A DNA stretch of 64,000 nt, taken from positions 62,001 through 126,000 of the forward strand of contig OZ241390.1 of the NCBI GenBank assembly GCA_965200835.1. The letters are read 5' to 3'. Positions 27,667 through 37,503 of this stretch are shown piece after piece (the first letter of the stretch is position 1; each line of letters begins with the position of its first letter). The notes beneath the pieces were generated by a model. That model made no database searches. It had not been told where the DNA came from and saw nothing but the letters and a program-made list of their open reading frames with translations. The position numbers and the translations under genes are program-made. This stretch comes from JAPPFW01 sp965200835 (GTDB taxonomy: Bacteria; Actinomycetota; Acidimicrobiia; Spongiisociales; Spongiisociaceae).

Positions 27667-28994
27667 CCGTCCTCCCGAGCCACCGACACCAGGACATGAT
27701 GCAGTGTATCGCTCCTCACCCAACCGGTGTAGGCCCGGCGGACTCCGGGAATCCAGATGACCCGGCCGTCCACTTCCAGGGCCGGCCATGCGCCTCGCTC
27801 CTCCCTAGCTACCCCCGCTTCGGACATCGCCTCCCAGGCCCGCTTGCGGCCGATGGGCATGGCCAAGCGATCCTCGGCGGTCACTCCGCGTATGACCGGC
27901 CGCCTACCTTCGAAGGATCGCTCGTCGAACACCTGCTTCCAGGGGGACAGCGGGTAGGCGTCGGGCTGCCCCCGGCCTGAGCGGGATCGCCAGATCCAGC
28001 TACCCCAGCGAATCGTATCGGCAACATTCCACGGGAGGAGGGAAGGGCTGGGACGGTCGGCGGCACCGATCCGGAGGTAAGCCCCGGTTCGGGTTACCGC
28101 CAGCCCACCGGCGACCTCCGCCCGGGGACAGCCCTCCAACACGCTCATAACTGCCTTCACATCGCGCCCCGACCCCGGATATCCACCGGAGACCGCCCGC
28201 AATGCCCGTCTGATCACCCGCCGTGCCAGCGCGATCGGCAACGTGTGCAGGACCCCAGCCGGAAGCCGGACCGCACCGTCGCGCTCCTCGATCCTCACCT
28301 CGGCACTCATCTCATCCAGGAGAGCCAGGTCCGCCTCGACCGTGGCGGCCAGGCCGGCCAGCCGCTTGGCCATCCCCGGAGCCAGGGACCTTTCCCAGGC
28401 CGCCAGAGTTCTCCGGATGCGAACTCGCCGGAAGGCCTCCTCCTGGTTGGCCGGGTCGTCGACGAACGGTAGCCCGAGCAGGTGGGCCAGCTCCCTGGTG
28501 TGTTCCCGGCTGACCTGCAGGAGGGGACGCACCAGCCTTCCCCTGCGGGCGTGGATACCTCTCAGGCCGTCCAGCCCGGATCCCCACATCAGATTACCGA
28601 TCACCGTCTCGGCCTGATCGGTGAGGGTGTGGCCGGTAGCGATCCGCTCCCCCGGCTGGGCGGAGCCTTCCAGCGCCCGGTAGCGTGCTTGGCGGGCTCC
28701 GGCTTCCGGCGATCCGGCAGAAGGGACGGAAACCCGGATCGTTTCGAGGTCGAGCGCCAGGCGACCTGCTAGTGCCACCGCGGCGGTGTGCATGCGATCG
28801 GACGCCGGCCAACCGTGGTGAACATGCACGGCCCGTAGGTCGCGATCGTTCTGTCGGACCGCCCAGGCCAGGACCGCGCTGTCCGCTCCCCCACTCAGCG
28901 CTACCACCAGGGGATAACGGCCATCTGCCAGGCTGTCCCCGACCCTGGCGACGACCTCCGACCCGAGCTGGGTCAGCCGACCCGAGCCAGCCAA
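27645..28994 (-). CDS. tilS: tRNA(Ile)-lysidine synthetase
   Basis: A 449-residue TilS with the N-type PP-loop ALSGGADSAVL, HVHHGW and ATGHTLTDQAET. It converts C34 of tRNA-Ile(CAU) to lysidine. The start is poorly defined (TTG 28994 used). The frame overlaps the 3' end of the upstream zincin gene by 22 bases. Confidence 0.93.
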   Translation of the reverse strand: MAGSGRLTQLGSEVVARVGDSLADGRYPLVVALSGGADSAVLAWAVRQNDRDLRAVHVHHGWPASDRMHTAAVALAGRLALDLETIRVSVPSAGSPEAGARQARYRALEGSAQPGERIATGHTLTDQAETVIGNLMWGSGLDGLRGIHARRGRLVRPLLQVSREHTRELAHLLGLPFVDDPANQEEAFRRVRIRRTLAAWERSLAPGMAKRLAGLAATVEADLALLDEMSAEVRIEERDGAVRLPAGVLHTLPIALARRVIRRALRAVSGGYPGSGRDVKAVMSVLEGCPRAEVAGGLAVTRTGAYLRIGAADRPSPSLLPWNVADTIRWGSWIWRSRSGRGQPDAYPLSPWKQVFDERSFEGRRPVIRGVTAEDRLAMPIGRKRAWEAMSEAGVAREERGAWPALEVDGRVIWIPGVRRAYTGWVRSDTLHHVLVSVAREDGWKPVAY

Positions 28995-30001
28995 GTCTCG
29001 GGGTCTTCGATCTCCGAGCGGGTGGGCAGGGCATCGGGTGACTCCCAGGCCAGGTCCACTGCTGACCAGCCGGCTCTCTTCTCGACGTACAAGATGAAGT
29101 CCCGGCCGTCCTCATACTGGCGGAACTTCAGTTCGAGACCGGTGAGCCGCAACAGGGCGGCCACCCGAGGATTGTCACGCCGACGGGTCAGCAGGGCCGA
29201 CAGGCGACGCCAGCTGCCTAGGGTCCGGGCCGCGATGCGGTCCATCACCACATGACCGTGCCCCTCCAGCAAGGACATCAGAGCCTGCACCCGGTCGAGC
29301 CGCTCGCGCTGGGCCGGGGTGGCCAGCAGGCGAGGGATGCCTCCGTCGTCGAGGGACTCGAGCCCTTCTGAGGCCACCCGGCGCCACCCGTGGGTGAAGG
29401 CAGCCAGGCGCGATCCTTCAGTCCCGGACATGTCCACCAGATCGGTCGCCAGCTCGAAGAAGTGGGATCTCAACCAGGGAACACCCACGAACTGGAGCCG
29501 GTGGGTGGCCTCATGGAGTGCCACCCAGAAGCGGAACTCCTGCGGCCGAAGCTGGTGTTTGCGCTCGAGTTCGAGAATGTTGGGAGCGGACAGGCAGATC
29601 TCGTCACCGCTGTCGGCCGACGGAATGGCCAGGTCATACTGCCCCAACACTCGGTTGGAAAGGAGTCCGAGCAACACCCCCATCTCCAGTCCCCTGAAAC
29701 CGCCGGACGGATCGCTGGAAGATCGGCTGCGGGCAAGATTCCTCGGACTGCCTTCCCTATCTGCCATGAGGGTCGAGAAGAAGGTCAGATTACGTTGCAC
29801 CCACTCGAGACGGTCGATCACCGCCACTCCCGGGTCCGAACCGGCCGGTAGACCCGTTTCCTCCTCAGCTAGCGCAGCTGCTCGGGCGACCAGCACCGGC
29901 GCGCCGGCCTCCAGCACCCGCCAGTGGTAGCTGTCACTAAGCGGATAGCGACAAACCAACCGCTCCGCCAAACGCATCGCCTGCGGGTGGGTACTGTCCA
30001 T
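28973..30001 (-). CDS. zinc-dependent metalloprotease-like protein (DUF2342 family)
   Basis: A 342-residue protein with the zincin motif HEATH (in ALHEATHRLQF) and the surroundings of the actinobacterial DUF2342 / F420-associated family (WVQRNLTFF, GLLSNRVLGQYDL). The ATG 30001 follows a region without homology. It lies immediately upstream of tilS, a common arrangement. The substrate is unknown. Confidence 0.85.
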   Translation of the reverse strand: MDSTHPQAMRLAERLVCRYPLSDSYHWRVLEAGAPVLVARAAALAEEETGLPAGSDPGVAVIDRLEWVQRNLTFFSTLMADREGSPRNLARSRSSSDPSGGFRGLEMGVLLGLLSNRVLGQYDLAIPSADSGDEICLSAPNILELERKHQLRPQEFRFWVALHEATHRLQFVGVPWLRSHFFELATDLVDMSGTEGSRLAAFTHGWRRVASEGLESLDDGGIPRLLATPAQRERLDRVQALMSLLEGHGHVVMDRIAARTLGSWRRLSALLTRRRDNPRVAALLRLTGLELKFRQYEDGRDFILYVEKRAGWSAVDLAWESPDALPTRSEIEDPETWLARVG

Positions 30002-30054
30002 GCCTGTCCTGTCAGTACATCGGTCCGGATCGAGGTGTCCTCGGCTCCCGGACC

Positions 30055-30372
30055 TCACCTGATCACGCGATACCGGTTCCGGGTGACCCTCACGAAGTAC
30101 ATGATTACGGCTCCGACCACCGCCACCGTGCCGAGCAACATGGTGGCCGGGACCAGGAAGCGGTAGGACCACTCGGGGTCAGGATCCGCTGGAGCGTCCT
30201 CCGGTACTGGTACGGCCGGTTCAGGAACGTTGGCGGCGGGGGCTTCGGCCGGTTCTTCGTCCTGGGCGCCCGAGGGCGCGGCCAGTAGCGTTCCCAAAGC
30301 CAGGAGGAGGGGGACAAGCAGAAGAAACAGGATGGCCCGGACCGGTAGACCGGCGGGGAGGTAGCGAGTCAT
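30055..30372 (-). CDS. small two-span membrane or secreted protein, Pro/Ala/Glu-rich
   Basis: 105 residues: a hydrophobic signal/anchor (AILFLLLVPLLLALGTLLAA), a Pro/Ala/Glu-rich periplasmic stretch of about 45 residues, a second membrane helix (MLLGTVAVVGAVIMYFV) and a basic tail. The start is ATG 30372. It precedes the zincin gene in the same direction. I do not recognise a family. Confidence 0.7.
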   Translation of the reverse strand: MTRYLPAGLPVRAILFLLLVPLLLALGTLLAAPSGAQDEEPAEAPAANVPEPAVPVPEDAPADPDPEWSYRFLVPATMLLGTVAVVGAVIMYFVRVTRNRYRVIR

Positions 30373-30534
30373 GCCCTCCACTGTACCAGCCGCGGCAGAC
30401 TGCTCATTTCCAACCCGCCGGCCCGGACCCGGCACTAGCCACCTGATCGGATGGCCGAGGTTGTCGATGAGCAGGAGTCTTCGAGGCGGGGTCCTTCGGA
30501 TCCGTGGTCTTGTCCGCCGGTCACCGGGATCGGG

Positions 30535-30786
30535 TCAACGATGGGTGAAGTCGCGGATGGAACGGCGGATGCGCTCGATCACTTCGGGGGGCGCCTCCAC
30601 CCGGGCGCGTTCGCGGATGAAGCGCAGCAGCCGCTGCTCGAACTGGTAGGCCCGCTCGCAGCTTATGCACTTTCGCAGGTGGAGGCGGATCCGGACCTTG
30701 CGGACAGCCCTGACCTCCCCGTCCAGGTAGGAGTAGACCTTCGACAGGGCGCGGAAACAGCTCCCTCTACCCACGTCGGCTACCAC
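30535..30786 (-). CDS. zinc anti-sigma factor (RsrA/ZAS-like)
   Basis: 83 residues containing the ZAS motif H-x3-C-x2-C (HLRKCISC) and flanking helices. Such proteins hold an ECF sigma factor until thiol oxidation releases zinc. It overlaps the sigma gene by 20 bases, the usual pairing. It is slightly shorter than RsrA. Confidence 0.85.
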   Translation of the reverse strand: MVADVGRGSCFRALSKVYSYLDGEVRAVRKVRIRLHLRKCISCERAYQFEQRLLRFIRERARVEAPPEVIERIRRSIRDFTHR

Positions 30787-31348
30787 CAGAATTGACGATC
30801 CCCTGCTCTTTCGCTGTCTCCCACAACAACTTCTGGAGTGCTTTTCTTCCTCGATGGAGGCGCGACATGACCGTTCCGATGGGAATGTCCAGCATCTCCG
30901 CTATCTCCTTGTACGAGAAACCTTGTAGATCGGCCAGCAGGATCGGCATCCGGAATCGGTCCGGGAGGCTGTCGATGGCCCGCCGGACGTCTGCGCCACG
31001 CACGGCTTCGAACACCTGGTCCTCCGCCGATCGGGCGACCCTGTGACCTTCCGTAGGCGCCAGCTTCCGGTACAGGTACAGATCCTGCACTTCGTCCAGC
31101 TCCACCTCGTGGGGTCGCCGCTGCTGCTTGCGGTACCGGTTGATGAAGTTGTTGGTGAGGATCCGGTACAGCCAGGCGGAGAGATTGGTTCCTTCCTTGA
31201 AACCTCCGTAGCCGCGGTAGGCCTTCAAGAAGGTCTCCTGGACCAGGTCCTCGGCATCGGCCGGATTGCGGGTCATACGGAGGGCGGCCGAGTACAGCCG
31301 GTGTGTGTACTTGAGCGCATCACGCTCGAAATTCGCTGTATCCGCCAT
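30767..31348 (-). CDS. ECF sigma factor, SigH/SigR-like
   Basis: 193 residues with region 2 (NPADAEDLVQETFLKAYRGY) and region 4 (GFSYKEIAEMLDIPIGTVMSRLHRGR). The ATG 31348 (MADTANFER) is preferred to the longer frame, which reads through tRNA-adjacent DNA. With the overlapping ZAS gene it probably forms an oxidative-stress switch. Confidence 0.93.
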   Translation of the reverse strand: MADTANFERDALKYTHRLYSAALRMTRNPADAEDLVQETFLKAYRGYGGFKEGTNLSAWLYRILTNNFINRYRKQQRRPHEVELDEVQDLYLYRKLAPTEGHRVARSAEDQVFEAVRGADVRRAIDSLPDRFRMPILLADLQGFSYKEIAEMLDIPIGTVMSRLHRGRKALQKLLWETAKEQGIVNSGGSRRG

Positions 31349-31444
31349 AGGTACCCGTGCCGTGTTTCGAACTCGCCATCCGGCTGGTGGTTCTAGCCCC
31401 CGGCCACCACTGTCGACCAGGTAGGCAAACATGGACGGCCTGCG

Positions 31445-31517
31445 AGCCGGAGAGGGGATTCGAACCCCTGACCTGCTCATTACGAATGAGCCGCTCTGCC
31501 GACTGAGCTACTCCGGC
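31445..31517 (-). tRNA. tRNA-Thr (anticodon CGT)
   Basis: The reverse strand folds as a cloverleaf: acceptor GCCGGAG/CTCCGGC, D-stem GCTC/GAGC, anticodon stem GCTCA/TGAGC with loop TTCGTAA, T-stem AGGGG/CCCCT with TTCGAAT. CCA is not encoded. The discriminator base is U. Confidence 0.96.
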
Positions 31518-31575
31518 ACCATCCATCATCGTAGCTCACCATCAGCGAAGCCACCACCAGGATGGAAAATACGGG

Positions 31576-32193
31576 TTACCGGGCTGCGGCCGAGAGGCGG
31601 GAGATTTCCCTGACCATGACATCACGGATCCTGGCGGTCAGGGCGCCTACCGGATCCGGGCACCCCACGAAGCCACCGGGATCGATCGGGCACCCGACCA
31701 CTACCCGGATGGGTGCCCGCCGGATGCGCATGGAATCCAGCGGCATGGCATGCTGGGTGCCCGATATGGCCACCGGCACCACCGGGACCCCGGCCTGGAC
31801 GGCTAGCCAGGCCGCCCCCCTGGCCAGAGGGGCATCTCCCCACCTGCGTACCCGGCGACCCTCAGGGAATACGCACACGATCTCTCCGGTCGCCAGAATC
31901 CGGAGCGCTTCCCTCATGGCTCCAACGGGTGGGCGACCCTCCCGTGGCATGGGGATGGCCCCGAACAGTCCGAAGATACGATCCAGGATCATCGAGTGGC
32001 CCCACAGTTCGTCCAGGGCCAGAAACCTGACCGGGCGACGAAGCGCCAGCCCGGCGATCGGCGGATCCAGATGTGACAGATGGTTGGCGGCGGCTACATA
32101 GGGACCGGCGGGAGGGGAACATCGTTCCACCGCCGAATATGGAAATCCGGCGGCCAGCACCCGGGCAGGCGGGCGGCAGATCTGCCAGAGCAA
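31576..32193 (-). CDS. 1-acyl-glycerol-3-phosphate acyltransferase-like (PlsC family)
   Basis: 205 residues with motif I NHLSHLDPP (NHx4D), FGAIPMPREGRP, motif III FPEGRR and a following GVPVVPVAI. It acylates lysophosphatidate or a related lipid at the membrane. The only plausible start is TTG 32193. It lies downstream of the potassium-channel gene. Confidence 0.9.
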   Translation of the reverse strand: MLWQICRPPARVLAAGFPYSAVERCSPPAGPYVAAANHLSHLDPPIAGLALRRPVRFLALDELWGHSMILDRIFGLFGAIPMPREGRPPVGAMREALRILATGEIVCVFPEGRRVRRWGDAPLARGAAWLAVQAGVPVVPVAISGTQHAMPLDSMRIRRAPIRVVVGCPIDPGGFVGCPDPVGALTARIRDVMVREISRLSAAAR

Positions 32194-32232
32194 TTGGCGC
32201 GGCAGGCCTCTCGGGATGGTCAGTTCGATCCG

Positions 32233-33267
32233 TCACCGTATTCCGGCTCGTGCCCCGAACACCGCGATCTGCTCGGCGGTTCCCAGGCAGATGAGCAGGT
32301 CTTCAGGTCTGAGCACGAAGTCCCGCGACGGATTGGGCGTGTAGGAACCCGCCCGTCGCACCGCTAGTACGTTGACACCGGTGGTGCTTCGGATATCGCA
32401 TTCCGCCAGGGAACGGTCAGCGAATTCCGAACCGGCCGCGATGCCGATCTCTGTCAGGCGTACTTTGAACTCACGGTCTCTCGTTACCACGTCCAGGAAC
32501 TTCATAACTTCAGGATGCGAAACCAGGGCGGCCATGCGTGTCCCACCTATTTGATTGGGATTGACCACCCGGTCAGCACCTGCTCGGTGAAGTCTCGGTT
32601 CTACGGCTGACCGATTGGCCCGGGCCACTATGAACAGATCCGGGTTGATGGTTTGGGCGTTGAGGGTGATGAACAGGTTGTCCACATCGGAGTTGAGCGC
32701 CACTACCAGGGTCGCGGCCCGGTCAAGACCGGCCTCCAGGAGCGTGTGGTCGTCGGTAGCATCTCCGATCACTACCCAGTGGTCGTCTATCTGGCGGAAG
32801 TTCTCCGGTTCCCTGCGGTCGATGCTCACCACCTCATGGCCGGCTCGGATGAGCTCCCCCTCGATGGCGCGGCCCGCCCGCCCGTATCCACACAGGACCA
32901 CATGGCCGCTCAGCCGATCAATTTCTTTCTGCATATTCTGCCTCCGAAAGTGGTCGTCGAGCCGACCGTCGAACATGGTTGACATCACAACGCCCAGCAA
33001 ATATAACGATGTACCGGCACCACACAGGATCAGAACGATGGTGAACATTATGTATTCTCGGGTGACCTCCCCAACCTCGCGGTATCCCACCGTCGTTACC
33101 GTGATGACCGTCTGGTAAAGGGCCTCGAGTGGCTCCGAACCCAGAATTATGTAGCCGCAGCTCCCCACCACGAGTATCAGAGCGAACACCCCGAGACCTG
33201 CTCGGAATCTTCGCCAGGGATCCCTGTTGGTGAGCCGGAGCGTCAGCCGGGTGTTAATGAGCTTCAC
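32233..33267 (-). CDS. potassium channel/TrkA-N domain protein
   Basis: 344 residues: two transmembrane helices around a pore segment (TVITVTTVGYREVGE), then an RCK domain (VVLCGYGRAGRAIEGEL) and a C-terminal TrkA-C domain. The filter reads TVGYR rather than TVGYG, as in a recognised subgroup of bacterial pore/RCK proteins. The GTG 33267 with an upstream GGGGGG tract is preferred to the frame start at 33309. Confidence 0.9.
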   Translation of the reverse strand: MKLINTRLTLRLTNRDPWRRFRAGLGVFALILVVGSCGYIILGSEPLEALYQTVITVTTVGYREVGEVTREYIMFTIVLILCGAGTSLYLLGVVMSTMFDGRLDDHFRRQNMQKEIDRLSGHVVLCGYGRAGRAIEGELIRAGHEVVSIDRREPENFRQIDDHWVVIGDATDDHTLLEAGLDRAATLVVALNSDVDNLFITLNAQTINPDLFIVARANRSAVEPRLHRAGADRVVNPNQIGGTRMAALVSHPEVMKFLDVVTRDREFKVRLTEIGIAAGSEFADRSLAECDIRSTTGVNVLAVRRAGSYTPNPSRDFVLRPEDLLICLGTAEQIAVFGARAGIR

Positions 33268-33336
33268 GCCCCCCAAGGATAAAGCTTCCGCATTGCATAA
33301 AGCTACCACGTGCCGGACGGTCGAGGCTTCGCTCCT

Positions 33337-34700
33337 CTACTCGGTTGGCGAGATCATCCTTCCCGTGCCCGGATCGCCGATCACCTCCCCGCCCTCGCAG
33401 GATCGTGGTGTCGATCGCACCAACGACCGGCCGACCCGCGTAGGGAGTCCAGCCGCACTTGCTCTCGACCTGATCATCGGTGATCACCCACCTTCGGTCG
33501 ATGTCCACCAGCGCTAGGTCGGCGTCGCGCCCCACCTCGATACGGCCCTTGGTCGCCAGACGGAATATCTCGGCCGGTCTGGCACAGGCCAGGCGCACCA
33601 CTTCCTCGAGGGTGAGACGACCTGAGTGGGCCGCATCGAGCAGGAGTGGTCCATAGAACTCCAGAGATGGCGTACCGGTGTGGGCCGCCCAACCGTCCTC
33701 CCAGCCCGGTTCCTTCTCCTCGGGAAGGTGAGGAGCGTGGTCGGTAGCGATCAGGTCGATGGTCCCGTCCCGCATGCCCCTCCATAGATGATCGGTGTGA
33801 TGTTCCGGAACCCAGAAGGAGAGCGCGTAGGAGCCGAGCCGTTCCACGGTTTCCCATTCGTCGCCCAGAAACAGCGTCCAAGGATTGATCTCGGCGGTCA
33901 CGCAGCGCCCCTCGGCCCTTGGCGGTCCGGATCTGATCCACCATTCCCTTGGTCTGAGTGTGGAGAACGTGGAGCCGGGTACCGATCGATTGCTGCATCC
34001 GGAGAACCACGGCCAGGGCAGCTTCCCATACGATGCCGTCGTAGTCGGCATAGGCCCGTGCATAGGCCCGGAAGTCACGTTCGTCCCGATCCCAATATCC
34101 TTGCTCGATCACGTCCATGATCGACTGGTCATGGACGTGGATCATCAGGGGCAGACCGGTCCGCTTCACCACCTCGAAGATCTCGAACAGCCGGCCATGA
34201 TCGTGAACGCCCAGACCAGGCATATGAGGGTAATCCCGCCCGGTATCGGCGACCATGTATATCTTGAAGCCGGCAATTCCCATGGCGGCTAGGGGTGCGA
34301 TCTGATCGCGATCGGTGGCCGCTGCGTTTATATTCCAATCGACTACCGCTGAAGTCCGGTAGTGATCGATCATGGCCTCCAGTGTGGCGGTGTCTTTCGG
34401 GGGTGGGGAAACGTTCGGCATAGCAAAGGTGGTAGTGACACCGCCGACCGCCGCCGCTCGAGTGGCGCTTGTGACATCCTCCTTGTGGGTGAAACCCGGG
34501 TCCCGATGGTGGCTATGAGTGTCGACCAAGCCGGGTATCAGGTACCGCCCGTCCGCGTCTATCACCCGCCGGGCTGAACCGACCATACCCGGTGCCACGA
34601 TGCCGGCTATGCGCTCCCCGTCCACCAGCACATCGGCTTGTTGCCGACCCCAGGAGTTGACGATAGTCCCGCCCTTGATCAGCAGGTCATGCCGGGCCAT
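33337..34700 (-). pseudogene. dihydropyrimidinase/allantoinase-like cyclic amidohydrolase, two frameshifts
   Basis: The 408-residue opening frame shows an amidohydrolase start (DTHSHHRDPGFTHKEDV metal site, GFKIYMVADTG carboxylysine region). Homology then continues in a second frame (TAEINPWTLFLG, LIATDHAPHL, SKCGWTPYAGRPVVG) and finally a third ending at 33337. Removing one G from the GGG at 33916-33918 and one from the GGGG at 33387-33390 (coding strand) restores a continuous ~455-residue protein ending GTGRMISPTE. The likely activity is ring opening of hydantoin, dihydropyrimidine or allantoin. It overlaps the SDR stop codon by one base. Confidence 0.85.
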
Positions 34701-35479
34701 CAGATGATGGACTCCCCTCCATCGACCGCCAGGACGTGACCCGTTATGTACGAGGAGCGGGGTGATAGCAGAAAGACTATCGCGTCCGCCACCTCGCCAG
34801 GTTCGGCCAACCGGCGGAGCGGGATTCCGGCTCGGAAGCGTTCGGGGTTCCCATGGACCCGATCCTGCACGCTCGACTCAGCGGGAGAGCTCCAAGCGTC
34901 GACCATTCCCGTTGCGGTCGAACCGGGATTGACACAGTTGGCCCTTACCCCACTTCCGGCAAGTTCAAGGGCCAGCACTTTGGTGAAGGCGGCCACCCCG
35001 GCCTTGGCAGTACAGTAGGCTGCTTGGCCGATCCGCGGAAGGGTGGCCGAGGTGGAGCCGATCGTCACTATCGACCCCTCCGCCCGCTCGGCCAGCATCT
35101 CCCCCACCATGCGGCACGAAACGAAGGTTCCGAACAGATCCACATCGAGCACGCGCTTCCACCGGTCGAAGGGCAAGGAAGTAGCGGGTGCCGAGGTCTG
35201 GCGGATACCCGCGCAGGTCACCAGACCGTAGATAGGACCGAGCGCGTCCACTACTTCGGACAGCGCCGCTCCCAACGACTCCGGAATCGTCACGTCGGCC
35301 GTTGCCGATGTGACCCAACCAGTTCGGGAACCGAGTGCCTGAGCGGCGCGGCGAGCAGCCTCCCCATCGATGTCGAGAATGGCTACCCGGCCGCCCGCAG
35401 CCAGGATCCTGCGACAGACCGCCATCCCGATGCCTCCCGCGGCGCCGGTTACGACCACCGCGGCACCCCCGAGGTTCAT
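34700..35479 (-). CDS. short-chain dehydrogenase/reductase
   Basis: 259 residues, classical SDR: cofactor motif TGAAGGIG, catalytic Ser in IGSTSA and YCTAK, and the C-terminal ITGHVLAVDGGESII typical of the FabG/EntA-like group. It oxidises or reduces an alcohol/ketone with NAD(P). It heads the operon with the amidohydrolase and is divergent from the first MmgE/PrpD gene across an operator at 35601. Confidence 0.92.
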   Translation of the reverse strand: MNLGGAAVVVTGAAGGIGMAVCRRILAAGGRVAILDIDGEAARRAAQALGSRTGWVTSATADVTIPESLGAALSEVVDALGPIYGLVTCAGIRQTSAPATSLPFDRWKRVLDVDLFGTFVSCRMVGEMLAERAEGSIVTIGSTSATLPRIGQAAYCTAKAGVAAFTKVLALELAGSGVRANCVNPGSTATGMVDAWSSPAESSVQDRVHGNPERFRAGIPLRRLAEPGEVADAIVFLLSPRSSYITGHVLAVDGGESII

Positions 35480-35600
35480 GGCTCGAGATAGCTCAAGGTG
35501 TTGAGCTTCGGGGAGCTGGGTGGCCGAGCATCGGTCCTCCGGAACGGGCGAACGTCTGGGTGAGAGTGACCGGAGTCAGCTGACATCATAGCGGTTGCGC

Positions 35601-35619
35601 GATATCGGCTCGCGATATC
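35601..35619. promoter_or_regulatory. island operator A (GATATCG-N5-CGATATC, perfect)
   Basis: A perfect 7-bp inverted repeat with 5-bp spacer GCTCG, 39 bases upstream of the MmgE/PrpD ATG at 35658 and between it and the divergent SDR gene. It is one of seven related sites, all in the island. Confidence 0.75.
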
Positions 35620-35657
35620 ATGAATCTTCCCACCAGACCTTCCCGCCCGGAGCCAGG

Positions 35658-36957
35658 ATGGATTGCAGCCCGATCAACCTCCTCACCGACCATGTGATGG
35701 GCCTGAGTTTCGATGGCATACCGGAGGCCACGGTGAAGCATGCCAAGGCGGTCATCAGGCACAACCTGGCGATATCGATGCTCGGCGCACACACCGAGGA
35801 AGCCCTCATCGCCGCCGGAGTTCGCCTCCGCTACCGGGAACCGGGGTACTTCTACCGTAATCGGACACTCCCGGGACCTTTGCTCCCATCGATGCTGCGT
35901 TCGCTAACGCGGTGATCATGCGAGTCCTTCGCCAGGAGGATTCGATCCTGCCGTCGTTCATCCACCCCGGTCCAATCGTCATCGCAGCGGCTCTGGCTCT
36001 TGGCGAAGCCAACCACCTATCCGGACGCCAGGTGATCAGTGCAATAGTGGCTGCCTACGATGTCCTGGGATCTCTGGCCGGATCCGGATGGACCTGGGAA
36101 CAATGTGCCCGTACGCCCTCTCATGTCTACGGTGCCTTCGGCGCTGCGGCAGCTTCCGCCCGCCTGATGGGGCTGGACACCGATCAGACCGCCCGCGCCC
36201 TTGCCTATGCCGGTAACTACGGGGCGATGATCACTCATGGCTTCGCCAACCACCAGTACGGAATCCTGGCCCGAAACGGTATGACCGCCGCCGAGCTCGG
36301 CAGGGCGAGAGCCCCTTACCGCCACGATGCACTCGAGGGAGAGTACGGGTTCTTCGCCGCTCAGGTCGGTGGACTCCCCTCGGGGTCAACAGCGCTCTGG
36401 AGAGGATCGGCGGTCGTTGGGAGATCATGACCGCCGTCCTTAAACCGTATCCGTGCACCGCTATCAACGTGGTACCCATCGAGCTGGTCACCCGCCTCCT
36501 CCGAGACACCGGTCTTCAGTCCGGAGGCGTGGCTCGCATCACGATCCTCCGGTCGGATGATGCCTTCCGGGTGCCGTACATCAACGACGCGCATCCCTGT
36601 GCCGGGGTTCCCGAGCGGATCAGTTCCCTCCCGTTCAACATAGCGGTGGTACTCCTGACCGGAGGTGTGACCGCCCAGTCCCATGGCGATCCGGAGGTGG
36701 CAGCACGGGCCGCCACGCTGTACCCCCGCATCGAGATCCGGCCGATCGACACCAGAGACCTGCTGTATCACCAAGTGCGGTTGAGGACGGTCGACGGCCA
36801 TGAGTTCCGCGTCGAAGGAGGAGCGGAGGTGCTGCCGGTCCCTTCCCCAACCACTATCGCCCGGATGTATGAGGCTAGTGACCGGATGGTCGCCCGGATC
36901 GAGGGGATGGCCGCCGCGGTCGATGTACTCGAGCACCTGGACGACATTCCCCTCTGA
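35658..36957 (+). pseudogene. MmgE/PrpD family protein, three frameshifts
   Basis: Homology to the MmgE/PrpD fold runs through four reading segments: from ATG 35658 (GGAG upstream), a short middle frame (GTSTVIGHSR), a long frame (AFANAVIMRVLRQED...IHPGP) and a final frame (IMTAVLKPYPCTAINVVP). Frame changes coincide with G runs at 35843-35846, 35873-35875 and 36382-36385. Repair would give ~430 residues. The family includes 2-methylcitrate dehydratase, cis-aconitate decarboxylase and iminodisuccinate epimerase. The substrate is unknown. Confidence 0.85.
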
Positions 36958-37026
36958 TGACGGGGCTTGGCGCCAACGGGCACCAACCGAGGTCTCACAA
37001 GGGAAACTGTGAGGAGGCCCCGCGGC

Positions 37027-37440
37027 ATGGGTAGCGTATCCAGACAACCCGCAAGAACCTCCGGTGAGCCACCCATGGAAGATCTGATCGCTAACTGTTA
37101 CGAATTCATCCGCGACCACCCGATCCGCGATGGGGAGACCTTCCGGGTCACCCATCTGCAGCGCACAGCCCGGTCCACCAGCGCGATCTGCTCGATCGAG
37201 GTGGGCGGTGGATTGCGGCCCCACCTGCATCGCCACCACGACGAGATCATCGTCTTTCTCGAGGGTAAGGCCGACTTCCGGCTCGGTGACCAGCTGCGCC
37301 AAGGGAGGGCGGGTGATGTGGTCGTCGTTCCGGCCGGGACGGTGCATGCCACCATGAACGCCGCTACCCGGGTGGTGATCGCGGCGGTCTTCGCGCCCAA
37401 CTTCGATCCCCACGACGAGGACCGCGTGTACGTGGACTGA
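37027..37440 (+). CDS. small cupin-domain protein
   Basis: 137 residues with cupin motif 1 (RPHLHRHHDEIIVFLEGKAD) and motif 2 (GDVVVVPAGTVHATMN). His residues fit a metal-binding beta-barrel enzyme or sensor. ATG 37027 follows GAGGAGG by nine bases; ATG 37075 is an alternative start at the conserved part. It lies between the MmgE/PrpD and M20 genes in one direction. Confidence 0.85.
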   Translation: MGSVSRQPARTSGEPPMEDLIANCYEFIRDHPIRDGETFRVTHLQRTARSTSAICSIEVGGGLRPHLHRHHDEIIVFLEGKADFRLGDQLRQGRAGDVVVVPAGTVHATMNAATRVVIAAVFAPNFDPHDEDRVYVD

Positions 37441-37503
37441 CCGCCCCGGACCGGCAATCGACCGGGGACGAAACTGAGCGCTCCCCTTCTAGGCTCACCC
37501 CTC

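Noticed and set aside
31320..31613. Short frames on both strands reading VAQSAERLIRNEQVRGSNP and GIRTPDLLITNE
   Set aside because: These are the well-known false proteins produced by translating a tRNA gene; the tRNA-Thr lies here.
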